A stretch of DNA of 64,000 nucleotides from Cucumis sativus (taxonomy: Eukaryota > Streptophyta > Magnoliopsida > Cucurbitales > Cucurbitaceae), in NCBI RefSeq assembly GCF_000004075.3, contig NW_022279580.1:62001-126000 (forward strand), in the 5' to 3' direction. Below, one piece after another: positions 47,040-59,044 of this stretch (position 1 is its first letter; each line of letters opens with the position of its first letter). The position numbers and the translations under genes are program-made. The notes beneath the pieces are model-generated. The model was not told the DNA's origin. It ran no database searches and worked only from the letters and a program-made list of their open reading frames with translations.

Positions 47040-50000
47040 TGCAGAAAACTGTAGAAACAAATAATATTTTCATAGATGAAGGATTACCGGTTGATTGTTT
47101 ATGCTTGTATAGAAAATCATGTTATATGTATTATGATGATATTTACACTAGTTTTGATTAAGGGTTGTAATTTCATATTTGTAAATTGTTCAAACATGAT
47201 TGGAAATGTATAAATATTACAAAGAAGTGTATTATAGCGTATATATATTAAAGTGTCGACCATTTGTTTCTATATGGGTGTTATGTATTATAACATTATT
47301 GTCATTCAAATGGTTCGTGTAATGGCAATGCGACAAGGAGAACAGGGAAAAGCGATAGTAGTTGAGAAATTTGCAACAGGAAAATAAATGTCATAATATA
47401 TGAATTCGTTACACTCAATAATTGTCGTCAATATTAAATCAATGACATTTTTGTTATAAAAAAAAACTGTCACGATTGCCCTATATTTGACAGAAAAAAA
47501 ATGTCGTCAATAGCAAAACAATGACATTTAATTTTCTAAAAAAAATATCACGATTGACATATATTTGACAGGAAAAATTGTCATAAAATACGAATTCGTG
47601 ACCTTTTTAAACTATCATTGTCGCCACGTGCCCGAGACGACGCGGAGGGCCGACGTCTTCAAAAGAGCTAATTTTAAAATAAAATAGGAGTCGCCACCAA
47701 TCTTTTTTACGGTGTGATTGGACACCGAAATAAAGTAAACAATTAAAAAAATGGTCTGCGAAAAAATTGAGTTGAGTCCGGGAGTCATTTGTGTGTGGGG
47801 AAGGCATTAGCACCCCACGACACTCATTTAGATAAACGGTGGCCAAATTTCAAATTTTGAATTGAAAATATTTTTTAATTTATTTTTAAACCAATGTCTT
47901 ATTTCACCCCTCATTACTCCAATATTTGAAGCAATGATCTCATAAAATAAATGGAATAATATTTCATTAATTAAGACTACTTATTGAGAAAAGTTTCTCA
48001 CCTTAAGAAAATGAGAAATTAGTACAATTTTTCAAAGTCGATCATGGGCTAGTCTTCGAATAAAGATTTTTTTAAAAAATATTTATAAAATTTATTTTTT
48101 CTTGGAATCAAATCTCGAACTCTCAAAGATATTGATCCCTCACCTTAAGAATTCTAGGAAATTGGACTCCCAAATTTTCTAGATTCCATCATAGGAATTT
48201 TTTTTAGCGAAATAGAAGTGAGTTATTAAAAAGTTGATTCGGGAAAACTTATGAAATATATATTTATATGTTAAACTTTTTTTAAAAAAATTAAAAAGGA
48301 TAGTTTTAAAGTAAAAATTTCTAAACGGTTAAAAAAGAAAATTTAAGAAATATTTCAAAATTAGATCAATAGGAAATAATGCACAATGGAATCAAATATA
48401 TCACACGACGGATTAAGCAAGTAAGATAAGATTTGATTTTTTAAAAAAATATTAGGAATCGATCTTGGACTCCCAAAGAACCGATTCCCTCACCTGAAGA
48501 ATTTGAAAATAACGGACTTCCAGATATTTCTAATTTCACCGTCAGATTTTTTTAGAATGATAAAATGTAAAGATAAATACGATATAAGAAGAAAAAAAAT
48601 AATTGATATAAAATGTCATGGTAACATCGCAAAGTGCAAAAAGAAATTCATAAGTTTAAAACTACGTAAGAATAATTATTATGTATGCAATAAAAATAAT
48701 TTAAAAGAAATAAAAAAGAAATAGCAACGATAGATAACGAAAATGAATAAATAAATAAATAAAAATAAAGAAGAAAGAAAGAAATGAAAGAAAGAAATAA
48801 ATAAATAATGAAAAAGGAAAGAAGAAATAAAGAAACAAAATAAATAAAAGGAAGAAGAATTAGAAGAGAAAGAAAAAGATTATTTAAAAAAAAGTGGTGG
48901 GGCCCAAGTTGTCTTGCTGCCACCCATAATAATAATTATTATTATTATAACAAATAAATAATAATTATATAAATAAATCAGTACTAAAAATTTTAAATAT
49001 ATAGAAAGCTATAGTCATAATAATAAAGTAAAACAGAAGAAAAACAGAAGTTTTTAGAAGTTAAAAACAGTAATAAAGTTAAAAAGAAGAAAAACAGAAA
49101 TTTTTATAAAAAAACATTAATAACAAATAAAAATATATTAATAATAATAAATAAATGAAATTTTCGTTTTATATATATATATTTAAAGAGAATAAAATAA
49201 AGATAAAAAAAGTCTGTCTTTTTCTTTTTCTCTATTTTTTGGGAGAAGAAAAAGATTAAGATTTTTTTTCTAAAAAAAATAATAACAATGAAAGTAAAAG
49301 AAACCAAGAATAAATAAATAAAAATATCCACCTTTTGCAAAAGTTTTTTTTTCTTTCAAATGGTAGAGATTTTCTAAAAAAATTTCTCTAACACTTTCTC
49401 GGTGACCTTTTGTAACAAAATTTTCTCCTCAAAAAACTTTTCTCTCTTCTCAAATGACAAAGGCCCCTATTTATAGATGGAGTGTACTACAAATTAAGAA
49501 AAACTAATAAGAATAAAATCAAATTTTGATATTATATTAATAAAACAAATTTTTATTTTTCTAAAATAAATTAAATGAGATATTTTGAAATTTGTGAAAA
49601 GTAAATTAATACATCAAATAAGTATTGAAATACGTTTATTTAAAATTGATTTTCATTTTTTCATAAAATGATTTAAATAAGTCAAAATTGATATTAGAAT
49701 ATTTTTTAAAACAAATTCATTTATTTTTTTTCCTAAAATAGTACAAATAAGGTAAATGTGATATTAAATACTTTATTTAAAATAAATTGATTTATTTTTA
49801 TTTCTTAAAATAAAAAAAATGAGATGTTATAAGATATTATGTTATTACCTTTTTTTTCAATAAATAAATAAATAAAAGTTTAGCAATTATTACTAATATT
49901 ATTTTTAAAAAAAAATATTGGTGAGGTAAAAATAGGTGGCTACAGTCTTCAATTTCGAAAAGATGACATTTATTTTTAAAAGAACTGTCAGGATTGACAT

Positions 50001-50270
50001 ATCCTTGACAATTCAAAAATGTCATAATAAACAAATTTGCGACATTTGTTTAATTGTCATTAATAGGCAAATGATGACAATTATTTATTGTCATAAAATA
50101 GTAATTAACGACATTTATTTTCTGTCATGAAAAAACTTATTGCGACAGTTTTTGAAAACTGTCATGTAAAGACTTTTCATGACTTTCCAATACTATGACT
50201 GTAAATAACTGTCACGGATTTTATTCGTGACAGAAAATAACTGTCGTCATATACCATTTTTGTTGTAGAG
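47040..50270 (+). mobile_element. Second CACTA 3' end, decayed, split by an LTR
   Basis: 47150-47628 parallels 45995-46480 (ttgtcattcaaatggttcgt, then gacatttt/aactgtcacg arrays). The array resumes after the LTR at 49965 and ends ccatttttgttgtag near 50268, where an intact terminus would read ...gtagtg. The left terminus and coding part are missing. Confidence 0.7.
47629..49944 (-). mobile_element. Ogre/Tat-type LTR, probably solo
   Basis: TGTCGCCACGTGCCCGAGAC at the left and GGTGGCTACA at the right (2316 bp), matching 15505-17650. No polypurine tract or internal sequence adjoins either edge, so it is a solo LTR or an isolated fragment. I could not find a 5-base target duplication (atcat left, gtctt right). 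A purine-rich low-complexity stretch (gaaagaaa, aataaata) lies at 48720-48890. The frames of 73-91 aa here are not credible genes. Confidence 0.75.
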
Positions 50271-51120
50271 ATATAATAGACATGGATGGATATCTATTAG
50301 AGTCTAACCATGTCTATCATTGATTGACCTTAAAATTTTGTTATACTTATAAATATTATTTCAATTTACCAAATACAAGTTTGGAAGGGAAAAAATTCTT
50401 CTTTTTCCCTTAATAAAATACATAGAAAAAGACTCACTTTTTCTCTCATCACTCTCTGAGTTCTCTATCTTTCTCTCGAGCTCTCTTGTCATTTCTTAAA
50501 ACTTTTAGTCGTATTTTTTTATTATCATTGTTATAGATAATTTTCTTAGTTTTTACCGTTCTCTAAACTTTTAGTCGTATTTTTATTATTGTTATTGTTA
50601 TAGATAACTTTCTTAGTTTTTGATGTTACCTATTTAAAATGTTTAAATCTTAAAAGCTTCATATTCCTAAGGTCATTTTTAGCAAAGAGATCTTGAGAGA
50701 GAAGAAATTAAAATCTAAAAACCACTAAGCCCATTTTTTATTTTTCATATTCCTCATTTGTCCAAAGTCAATGTTTTAAAAAACAATATTGATTTTTCTT
50801 TTTAATTTGCCAACAAATTTCGCCTCATCAAATACTACATTTAATAACATTTTAAAATTTAAAATTCACTGTACCCATACAATAAAAATACAAAAAATAT
50901 ATATTATTTCAGAATTCTGACTAGGTAAATTAAATACTTTGAAAAGATATTTTTTTAAATAGAAATTATCTACTGAATACATATTTGTTAATTCATTCCA
51001 TCTCAAACGAAAAACAAAAGTCTTGTTTTATGGTTAATTTTTATAAATATAATAAATCAAATAAAATGTTTATGGCCCACGTAACAAAATAGAATAGTCC
51101 ATGAAACTCGTTATTTTTTT
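50271..51120. other. AT-rich intergenic sequence
   Basis: No gene seen. 50271-50340 has gatatctattag...ctatcattgattgac words related to the MITE family nearby. 50480-50630 contains two similar copies of cttttagtcgtatttttattatt. Confidence 0.5.
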
Positions 51121-51264
51121 AGGATAATTGTAATAGATGACCATTTGAGAAATAATAATTAAGGATATAGTAACATTAAAAAAAATGCAAATATAGCAAA
51201 GTTATCGCTGATAGACTCATATGATTTATTAGTGATAGACCAATATTTACAACATGGTCTATCG
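51121..51264 (+). mobile_element. MITE, left part (split by copia insertion)
   Basis: The reverse complement of 51121-51264 matches 58560-58690 (ccgatagaccatgttgtaaatatt, tcctcaaatggtcatctatt). The remainder of this MITE continues at 56194. TIR-like halves: aataattaaggatatagtaa on this side and, read inward from the other end, aataattaagtatataacaa. Confidence 0.75.
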
Positions 51265-51269
51265 GTGAT

Positions 51270-51500
51270 TAACAGAAGAAGCAGAATTTGGGAGAAAAGA
51301 TTTACTGACTGCAGTAAATTCTTTATTTCTGTATGTCAAAGATATTTACATCAACCAAGCTTGGTATTTATAGATGCTTGGCAGCAACTGATAACTGTCT
51401 AATAGATTAACTAATACAACTAATACAACAGAAAATAACATATTAACTAATACAACTAATACAACAGAAAATAACAGTCTAACTACTTTTATTGTTAATA
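51270..51500 (-). repeat. Copia 3' LTR (231 bp)
   Basis: On the plus strand it begins TAACAGAAGAAGCAG and ends TTTATTGTTAATA. In the first 145 bases it differs from the other LTR at three positions. It lacks about 53 bases of the actaatacaacagaaaataaca tandem repeat. Confidence 0.9.
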
Positions 51501-51511
51501 CTCCCCCTCAA
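51501..51511 (-). other. Copia polypurine tract
   Basis: Minus strand TTGAGGGGGAG immediately upstream of the 3' LTR, the primer for plus-strand synthesis. Confidence 0.85.
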
Positions 51512-54500
51512 GTTGGACGATGAATGTCTTTCATTCCCAACTTGGATATATGTCTGTTTAAGGTAGATGAAGGTAGTGCTTTAGTGAACATATCAGCTAG
51601 TTGTAGGCTAGTGTTGATAGGTAAAACCTTTAGAAATCCTTCAATTATTTTGTCTCGAACAAAATGACAATCAATTTCTATGTGTTTTGTCCGTTCATGA
51701 AATGTCGGATTCGAAGCAATAGCAATGGCTGCTTGATTATCACAGAAAACAGTGGTTGGCATCAAGGTCTTTATTTTAAAATCAGTAAGGAGCTGTGTGA
51801 TCCATACTAGCTCACTGGTGACTGATGTTAAGGCTCTATATTCAGCTTCTGCAGAGGACCTTGAGACGGTTGGTTGTTTCTTAGATTTCCAGGAGATGAT
51901 GGAATCCCCTAGGAAGATGCAGAACCCTGTGACCGATCTTCTAGTGTCAAGGCACGATCCCCAATCAGCATCAACGAAGGCTTTTAAGTGAAACGAATCA
52001 ATAGGTTTTATTAAAACACCTTGTCCTGGGGAACCTTTGAGGTACTTCAATAGGTGATGAGCAGCATCTAGGTGATGTTTAGTAGGTTTATGCAGAAATT
52101 GGCTTAAGCGGTGAACAGAGAAGCAAATATCAGGTCTGGATATTTGTAAGTATATCAGTCTGCCAATTAATCTTCTATAGCAAGTGGCGTCTTCCTCAGT
52201 CAGTTGTTCTCCTTCAGATTTACATAGCTTCAGATTAGGATCCATAGGTGCTACAACTGATTTAGAATCAAGAAAACCAGTATCTTCTAGGATTTGAAGA
52301 CAATATTTTCTTTGGGAGAGCATAAGTCCTCGTTCAGATCTTGATAATTCTAGACCCAAGAAGTATCTTGCTTGTCCTAGGTCCTTTAATTTGAAGTGTG
52401 CCTTCAAAGAATCTTTGACTGAGTTGATATTCGAAGGAGATGGTCCTGTTAGTAATATGTCATCAACATATACTAATAATGCTACAAAGGTGCTTCCATT
52501 CCCCTTAGTAAATAAGGAGTAATCAGCCTTGGATTGGATGAAACCATGTGAGGATATTGTTGCTGCAAATTTTAGGAACCATTGCCTTGATGCTTGTTTA
52601 AGACCGTAAATGGACTTATTTAGTTTACAAGCCAATTTCTCTCCTTTGTCTGGTACTTGAGAGACTTGATAACCCAATGGTAGGGTCATGTGCACTTCTT
52701 CAAATAAGTCTCCATTGAGGAAGGCATTATTTATGTCCATTTGGCTAATGGACCAATTATAGGATGTGGCAAGAGCTAAGAATATCTTCACAGTGCTTAT
52801 TTTCGCCACTGGTGAAAAGGTATCAAAAAATCAATTCCCTCTTGTTGGTTATAGCCCTTTGCTACAAGTCTTGCCTTGTATCTATCAATGGTACCATCCG
52901 GTTTGCACTTTACTTTGTACACCCATTTGCTGCCAACGGTGTGATGATCCTTTGGAATGGATACAATTGTCCATGTATTGGTTCTTTCCATGGCTTCTAT
53001 TTCCTCAGCCATAGCTTTTCTCCAAGTCTGATGTTTCACGGCTTGGTGATAATATGTGGGTTCATAGATGGAGGTAACATTGAACATATAGTTCTTATGG
53101 TGTTGGGAATAGGCATTATAGGAGAGGTATTGGTTAAGGGGAAAGGGAGTTGAATTTTGGGAGGTGAGGTTGCAATGGAAGTCTTTTAGGTAAGATGGTG
53201 GGTGGTGTGGTCGGGAGGATTTTCTGGTCATGATGGGAATTGGTTCTTGGTCAGTGTTACTGGTTTCTTCTGAGTTACTGATATGTGGATTTTGATCATC
53301 AACATCGTGGCTGTCTTCAGGGCTATCCTCTGTCGTAGGTCTTGCATCAATACTATCTTCCTTTTCTAGGCAATCAAATAGAGGGCATGGTATGACGAAT
53401 TGCTCAAGGAAGTCATGGGAGATCGGAATGTCCTTTTCTTTGATAGAATGAAAGGGAAATAGTTCTTCAAAGAATAGGACATCCCTAGATATAAAGAACT
53501 TTCTCTTGGCTATGTCATATAATCTGTATCCTTTGATGCCTGGTGGGAACCCCATAAAAACACAAGGTTGTGCTCTAGGATCAAACTTAGATCTGTTTAC
53601 TGAGGGGGTAGAGGCATAGGCAAGACACCCGAAGGTCTTAATGATGTTGTAATCTGCTTTCTTCTTGAATAGAGCAGCAAAGGGAGTGTTATTTGATAGT
53701 AATACCATAGGCGTTCTGTTGATCAAGTATGCAGCACTCAGAACACATTCTCCCCAAAAGATAAGAGGAACCTTTGATTGGAACATCAATGCTCTTGCTA
53801 CGTTAAGAAGGTGTTGGTGTTTTCTTTCCACTACTGAATTTTGTTGAGAAGTGTAAGCACACGAGAATTGATGAGTTGTTCCAGATTTGGCAAAAAGATC
53901 CCTGAAATTCAACTCAGGAGCATTGTCAGATCGAAAGACATTGATGACTTTTGAAAATTGGGTTTCAATTAACTTGAAAAATCTAGGTATAACTTGTAGG
54001 ATATCACTCTTATGTTTCAAAAGATATACCCAAGTGTATCTAGATTTATCATCTACAATGGTGGCAAAATATGAATGACCAGCATGTGTTGGGGTTTTGA
54101 AAGGACCCCATATGTCACAATGTATAAGATCAAATATATTTTCAGCAATGTTATTCAATATAGGAAAAGAGAGACGTCTTTGTTTAGCTAAGGGACAAAT
54201 ATGGCAGACTTCTTTACAATTTGGAAAGTCAGAAATTTCTATCATCTTAGCTAACTCCTTTATTCTGCTGATAGAGGGATGTCCCATCCGTTTATGCCAC
54301 ATAGAGGCCGAGACTTTACACATTAGTGCAGTGTGCTGAATGCAATTAACTCTTTCATTTTTCATTCTGAGTAGGTAGAGCCCATTAGTTAATTCAGCCT
54401 TCCCAATCGTTTTCAAAAGCCACTTGTCCTGAATAAGACAATTAGAATCAACAAATGATATGGCAAATTTGTCATCCTTGAGGAGAGTACTTACTGACAG

Positions 54501-55328
54501 CAAGTTATACTTGAAGTCAGGAATATAAAGTACATCTTTCAGGACTAGATCATTTGATATGAAAACATCTCCTATATGCTCAACCTTTAGACGAGTCTTA
54601 GTGGGCAAAATAACAAACATATTCTGGGCGCTATAGAGATTTGTAAACATAAACTTGTCATGGCAAATATGTGAGGAAGCACCAGAGTCAATGATCCATG
54701 TTAAGGGATCATTGAGTGAGTTAGAGAGGCAAGTACCTACTACGTGTGTAGTCTCATTTTTGAAATTCTCACCATTTTGAGGTGTGTTGAGATGAGTTTG
54801 AAGCATGCCCAGAAGCTGCGTATATTGATCACTGTTGAGACTAGCAAAAAAGGCAGATTGATTCCTCTTAGAAACTTCTGTCACTTTGTCATTTCCATCT
54901 TGGATTGTGTTGTCTTGTCTTTGATGGACAAAATTATTGCTGTTGGCAAGTCTATGTCCGAGTGGGTAGCCATGTAACTTGTAGCATTTGTCAGCAGTGT
55001 GTCCTTTATAGCCACAGTTGGAGCATACAGGTCTTGTATCTTTCTTCTTGGATTTATTAGAAGAAAATCTTCTTTCAGAGTTAGCCATCAATGTGATGCT
55101 CTCAATGGAGGGTGAAGATCCAATGGATCTTTGTCTTTCTTCTTGGATGATTAGAGAAAAGACTCTATTTATGGGAGGTAAAGGATCAATCAACAAAATT
55201 TGGGCTCTAATTTGCGAATAGGATTCATTTAATCCCATGAGAAAGATCATTACGAATTCTGCATTCAAGAAATCGATCATCTTCTTTGATCCTTCACAAG
55301 TGCATTCATCCATGGGACGATATTCCAC
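51508..55328 (-). pseudogene. Copia pol polyprotein (two frames)
   Basis: Frame 1 (55328-52797, 843 codons) holds, in order: end of gag; a CCHC zinc knuckle (CSNCGYKGHTADKCYKLHGY); protease with DSGASSHI; the pre-integrase HxxH/CxxC region (MWHKRMGHPS, CHICPLAKQ); an integrase core with D-D-E context (HCDIWGPFKTP, FRSDNAPEL, SVVERKHQHLLNVARAL); and the start of the reverse transcriptase (TWTIVSIPKDHHTVGSKWVY). A one-base loss in a T run at about 52825 shifts it into frame 2 (52809-51508, 433 codons), which has RT (MDINNAFLNGDL, LVYVDDILLTG) and RNase H (ADWGSCLDTRRSVTGFC, SRSSAEAEYRAL). It converts RNA to cDNA and integrates it when intact. This copy would need correction or a helper. Confidence 0.92.
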
Positions 55329-55878
55329 AAGTTCCTGCCATATAGTGGTGATTTTTGCATAGTATATTTCAACTTATAAACTTCCTTGTGTAGTGGTTAC
55401 TAGGTCCTTTCGTAACTGGTATATGTGAGGTCCATTGGACTGTTTGTACCTTTCTTTCAATTCATCCCATATTTCCTTTACGTTTCCATTATAAACGAGG
55501 CTTGCTGCTATCTCTTTTGAAATAGAGTTGATAATCCAAGAAGCTATCACATCATTGTTGCATTTCCAAGCGGATAATAGATTCTTCTGAAGGTTTCTTG
55601 ATCAGGTCGGTGATGAACCCAACTTTGTTCTTTCCAGATAAGGCCAGCATCATTGCTCTACTCCATGATGAGTAGTTGTTCGATCCTGCCAATGGTGTAG
55701 AAACAAGGTTGGTGGTTGGAGTGATGGAATGATGAAGCATGAAGGGATTTAGTTGGGCGTCAAGATCAGAAGAGGTAATCGGAACTGAGTAGTTGGAGCT
55801 GCCGGACGTCGAACTCTCAGGTGTCGTCATTACTGTAGACTGCACGAGGGTAAAGGACGTTCGGGTTTTATTCTGCAA
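55329..55878 (-). pseudogene. Copia gag N-terminal part, frameshifted
   Basis: Starts at 55878. It has the copia gag signature LNPFMLHHSITPTTNLVSTP followed by LAGSNNYSSWSRAMMLALSG. The frame is lost at about 55565, where the continuing sequence (SAWKCNNDVIASWIINSISK) is in another frame. An in-frame TAA at about 55375 (TTTQGSL before VEIYYAKITTIWQEL) then separates it from the pol frame. Confidence 0.88.
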
Positions 55879-55897
55879 CTCTTCTTTGCGAAAATAG

Positions 55898-55909
55898 CTC
55901 TGATACCAT
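55898..55909 (-). other. Copia primer-binding site
   Basis: Minus strand TGGTATCAGAGC, directly next to the 5' LTR end, complementary to initiator tRNA-Met. Confidence 0.92.
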
Positions 55910-56193
55910 AACAGAATAAGCAGAATTTGGGAGAAAAGATTTACTGACTGCAGTAAATTCTTTATTTCTGTATGTCAAAGATATTTACATCAACCAAGCT
56001 TGGTATTTATAGTTGCTTGGCAGCAACTGATAACTGTCTATCAGATTAACTAATACAACTAATACAACAGAAAATAACAGATTAACTAATACAACAGAAA
56101 ATAACATATTAACTAATACAACTAATACAACAGAAAATAACAGATTAACTAATACAACAGAAAATAACAGTCTAACTACTTTTATTGTTAATA
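55910..56193 (-). repeat. Copia 5' LTR (284 bp)
   Basis: Partner of 51270-51500, longer because of extra actaatacaacagaaaataaca-type repeats (56041-56170). The ends are TATTAACAATAAAAG and CTTATTCTGTTA on the minus strand, that is TA...TA rather than the usual TG...CA. Confidence 0.9.
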
Positions 56194-56300
56194 GTGATAG
56201 ACTTATATCATTGATAGAATTTGACAAATTTTGCTATATTTGTAAATTTTTTATAATGTTGTTATATACTTAATTATTTTGAATCTAATTACTAAATTTG
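56194..56300 (+). mobile_element. MITE, right part
   Basis: Continues 51264 after the target duplication. Its reverse complement matches 58478-58560 (ttcaaaataattaagtatat, caaatatagcaaaatttgtc, agtctatcac). Confidence 0.75.
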
Positions 56301-56624
56301 CAACTATCCATTTTAAAAAAATTATTTCATGTTTGTCCTTTCATTTCATAGTCTTTCTTCTCTTCTTGTTCTATCTTTTTTTTTCTTCTTTCCATCGTCT
56401 TTTTTTTCTTTTTTTTTCTTTCCATGTCTTTTTCTCTTTTTTTGCGGTTTTTTTTTTCAAACTGTATTTGGTTCAAGATTGAGTACCAAATATAAAAAAT
56501 CTATTTTTTAATTTTTTCAAATTATTATTTGGTTATTCCAAATAAAAAAGATCGTGAAAAAAAAATCGTTGGGCTATTGGATAGCCAAATCTAAACTATG
56601 TGTACCAAAAAAATCAAAGTGTGG
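56301..56624. other. T-rich low-complexity interval
   Basis: Runs of tttttcttt at 56370-56460 and aaaaatct after them. The two frames of 60-67 aa are translations of T-rich sequence and not genes. Confidence 0.5.
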
Positions 56625-57990
56625 GGCAGGGTGTGACAATATATGGCATGTCACAGGTCCTTCTTGTCGCTCACCAGCTTACCATTTCCTCTACCTTTGT
56701 CTGAAATATTAAACATAGAAAAATGGTGAGTATAAACATATATCCAGTAAGAGACTCACTACTAGCACTGCTAGATGATCTATTAACTTTCCATTATTAG
56801 GTATTGGTACTATCGTGTGATCGATGGAATACACGCAATTTAGTGATCTCGTAGGAACACTCATTAGTCTGGTGATCCCGAAGAAACAATCATGATATCG
56901 GGTCGTGAAGTAATCCCGTTGGACCACTCATAAAACATGACATGACAAACTGATGGTTTCGTCAAACGCACACAGTCAGAGATCTATGAAAGAAGATGAT
57001 CCCGAGGGACACTATTCATGTAGGTACACATCCTAATAGCCAAAATTAACAATCACCACAATCCAAAAAGCATGTAACAATCAACATTAACAAACTATGA
57101 ATCATCAGTCATAACAGTTCATAATCATGTAACTCATAAAGCATGCATAATCATCATATAACATCAGACAACACCTCAATATGCATTTTAGCTACCATCA
57201 ATGCATGATTGGTAAATACATGTAGCCTCTTAAATTTACATTCGAAGGTCTAGTAACAGAATCTCTTACTTGAGAGATTAGCAAAAAAAAAAAAATGTTT
57301 CTTTGCTGACAATAAAAAAATTTCAAATAACATGTTCCTAAACAGTAAATAAATTTTCAATAATTTTTAATTAATAAAATTAAAAATGGCCAACATCCAA
57401 AAATTCTTCCAAATTAACTTATCAAGGTTGAAACCAATTCAACATTTTGTGGGAAAATTTCTCAAATTAACCTAAACATAAGGAAAATAATTAATAATTT
57501 TACTTAATAAAATTATTAATTATGTCCAAAGCGTAATCTAACCATCAATTGGGAATCCAGTAGAAGAACCTTACCTTAGGTTATGCTAAATTTCTTGCTG
57601 CAAATGAAATCACAATTCCACTGGTACAAAATTAACAATTTTTGCCATCAAATTATTAATTTAATTACCTTAGCCTTCCAAACTTGAGATTGAAAAAGTC
57701 TCTCATCCTTGATGGAAAAACTCACCAATTAAATCCTCAAGCTTTGCCAATGAGACATTTTAAAGCATGTAGCCAAAATCAATTTTAATAATAAACTTAA
57801 TTTAGTGTCTTAAGTAATCTTTAATAGGTATTAAAATCTCACAATAAAGACCTAAAACACTCACCTAAACTCACCAAACCAAGACCGATAAAGACTGGTG
57901 AGTGGCGGCGGAAGCCGCAGTAAGACTATCTTATTGAACCTTTTGTTTTCCTTTTCTTTTCAATTTACGCATTCCAAAATTCATATCCCC
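56625..57990 (-). mobile_element. Degenerate gypsy-type LTR remnant
   Basis: Contains, reversed, the words of the gypsy LTRs in this window: tttgtctgaaatattaaacat, ggtgagtataaacatatatcc, agtaagagactcactac, gtgatcccgaagaaac. It is diverged, has no clear termini and no coding content. Confidence 0.6.
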
Positions 57991-58083
57991 AACACTCTCC
58001 TACAACCTGATAATACCATTCTCACTTGTCTTACTTATCTTAAAGGTTTACGAGAGTGAATCTTTTCAGCATGCTTGGTCAAA

Positions 58084-58140
58084 AAAAACTTTCAAGAGGT
58101 CACCCAACTTAGAATTGCTTCGAGCTAAGCATGCTTATGC
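58084..58140 (-). repeat. 5S-rRNA-like relic
   Basis: The minus strand reads aagcatgcttagctcgaagc, then a stretch ending ttgggtgacctcttgaaagtt. This parallels the internal control region and 3' part of plant 5S rRNA (aagc.tgcttgggcgag.gt, then tgggtgacctc.tggg.agt). The first 5S third is absent. It may come from a 5S-derived LTR of a Cassandra-type TRIM or from a stray 5S copy. Confidence 0.55.
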
Positions 58141-58477
58141 AATACCAAAAAAAATTAAGGTAATTTTAAATTTAATTGTCTTAGTTTAATTTAATTATGT
58201 TGAAATTATTTGGATGTTATTTTAATTAATTGTTAAGAATTATTTGATTTTGTGAAAATTAGGAGCAATTAAATATTTATTAGAGGAATATTTAATTAAT
58301 GATTGAAGTGGGAATTTTATTTTGGTGTTGTTAAAGATTTGAAGATGATTGAATGGTACTGTGAGATTAGAGAATTTGGTTAATTATATATGTATATATA
58401 TAATTAGTTACGGAAGAGAAAGATAATTATATTATCATATTAAGGATAATATAATGGGATAATTGAAAATTGGATTC

Positions 58478-58690
58478 AAAATAATTAAGTATATATCAAC
58501 ATTTAAATTTTTTTGTAAATATAGCAAAATTTGTCAAACTGTATCAATGATAGAAGTCTATCACCGATAAACCATGTTGTAAATATTAATGATAGTTTTG
58601 CTATATTTGTATTTTTTTTTAAATATTGTTATATCCTTAATTATTATTCCTCAAATGGTCATCTATTACAATTACTCTAATATAATTAGT
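58478..58690 (-). mobile_element. MITE, uninterrupted copy
   Basis: About 210 bases with imperfect terminal inverted repeats (aaaataattaagtatat at the left; ttatatccttaattatt near the right) and a core of tatcaatgatagaagtctat and ccgataaaccatgttgtaaa. It matches the MITE split by the copia element. No coding capacity. Confidence 0.75.
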
Positions 58691-58816
58691 AAGACATTGT
58701 ATTATCAATTTTGGAGAAGATAAAAAAAAAGATTTGCTAGGAAATTGAATGAAGAGAGATTTTTGTTATTTTGGAAAAGAAAATAATAATAATAATATGA
58801 ATATATACTCCTCAAT

Positions 58817-59044
58817 ATGTGTGAACAACACTACTCATCATCCTCTTCCTCCAAAAAAATCCTAGAGTCATCGCCCATCACAATCTTGTCTGATCGCCAA
58901 TCATCTCCGTTTCTTCAATGTTTATGCCAACGTCCACCATCTCCGACCACCTCCTTTTTGTGCACCCCTCACGATCAAGCAGCCACTGTTGCGATCATTG
59001 TGCCTCATCTTCGTTCGCGCGTCTTCTCCACCGCATTTTCGTCT
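58817..59044 (+). other. C-rich leader-like sequence, not called as a gene
   Basis: A 95-codon frame (58817-59104) starts in the old LTR and runs through the solo-LTR junction at 59045. Without the solo LTR the sequence continues into cctccttcatttgtcggctc at 60978. It looks like the GC-rich part of a gypsy LTR, which also has such stretches at 8120-8270. Confidence 0.5.

Larger units (their letters stand above)
51270..56193 (-). mobile_element. Ty1-copia retrotransposon, near complete, frame-broken
   Basis: LTRs at 51270-51500 and 55910-56193. An exact 5-base target duplication GTGAT lies at 51265-51269 and 56194-56198. The primer-binding site is at 55898-55909 and the polypurine tract at 51501-51511. 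Order on the minus strand: LTR, PBS, gag, protease, integrase, RT, RNase H, PPT, LTR. Integrase before RT defines copia. The element is 4924 bp. The short LTRs and the PBS directly abutting the LTR recall Ale-type elements, but the clade is a guess. Two frameshifts and one stop prevent a full polyprotein. Confidence 0.92.

Noticed and set aside
48503..49340. Lysine- and phenylalanine-rich frames of 73-91 aa
   Set aside because: Translations of A- or T-rich simple sequence inside the Ogre-type LTR.
51752..55221. Plus-strand frames of 60-129 aa
   Set aside because: They are antisense shadows of the copia polyprotein coded on the minus strand.
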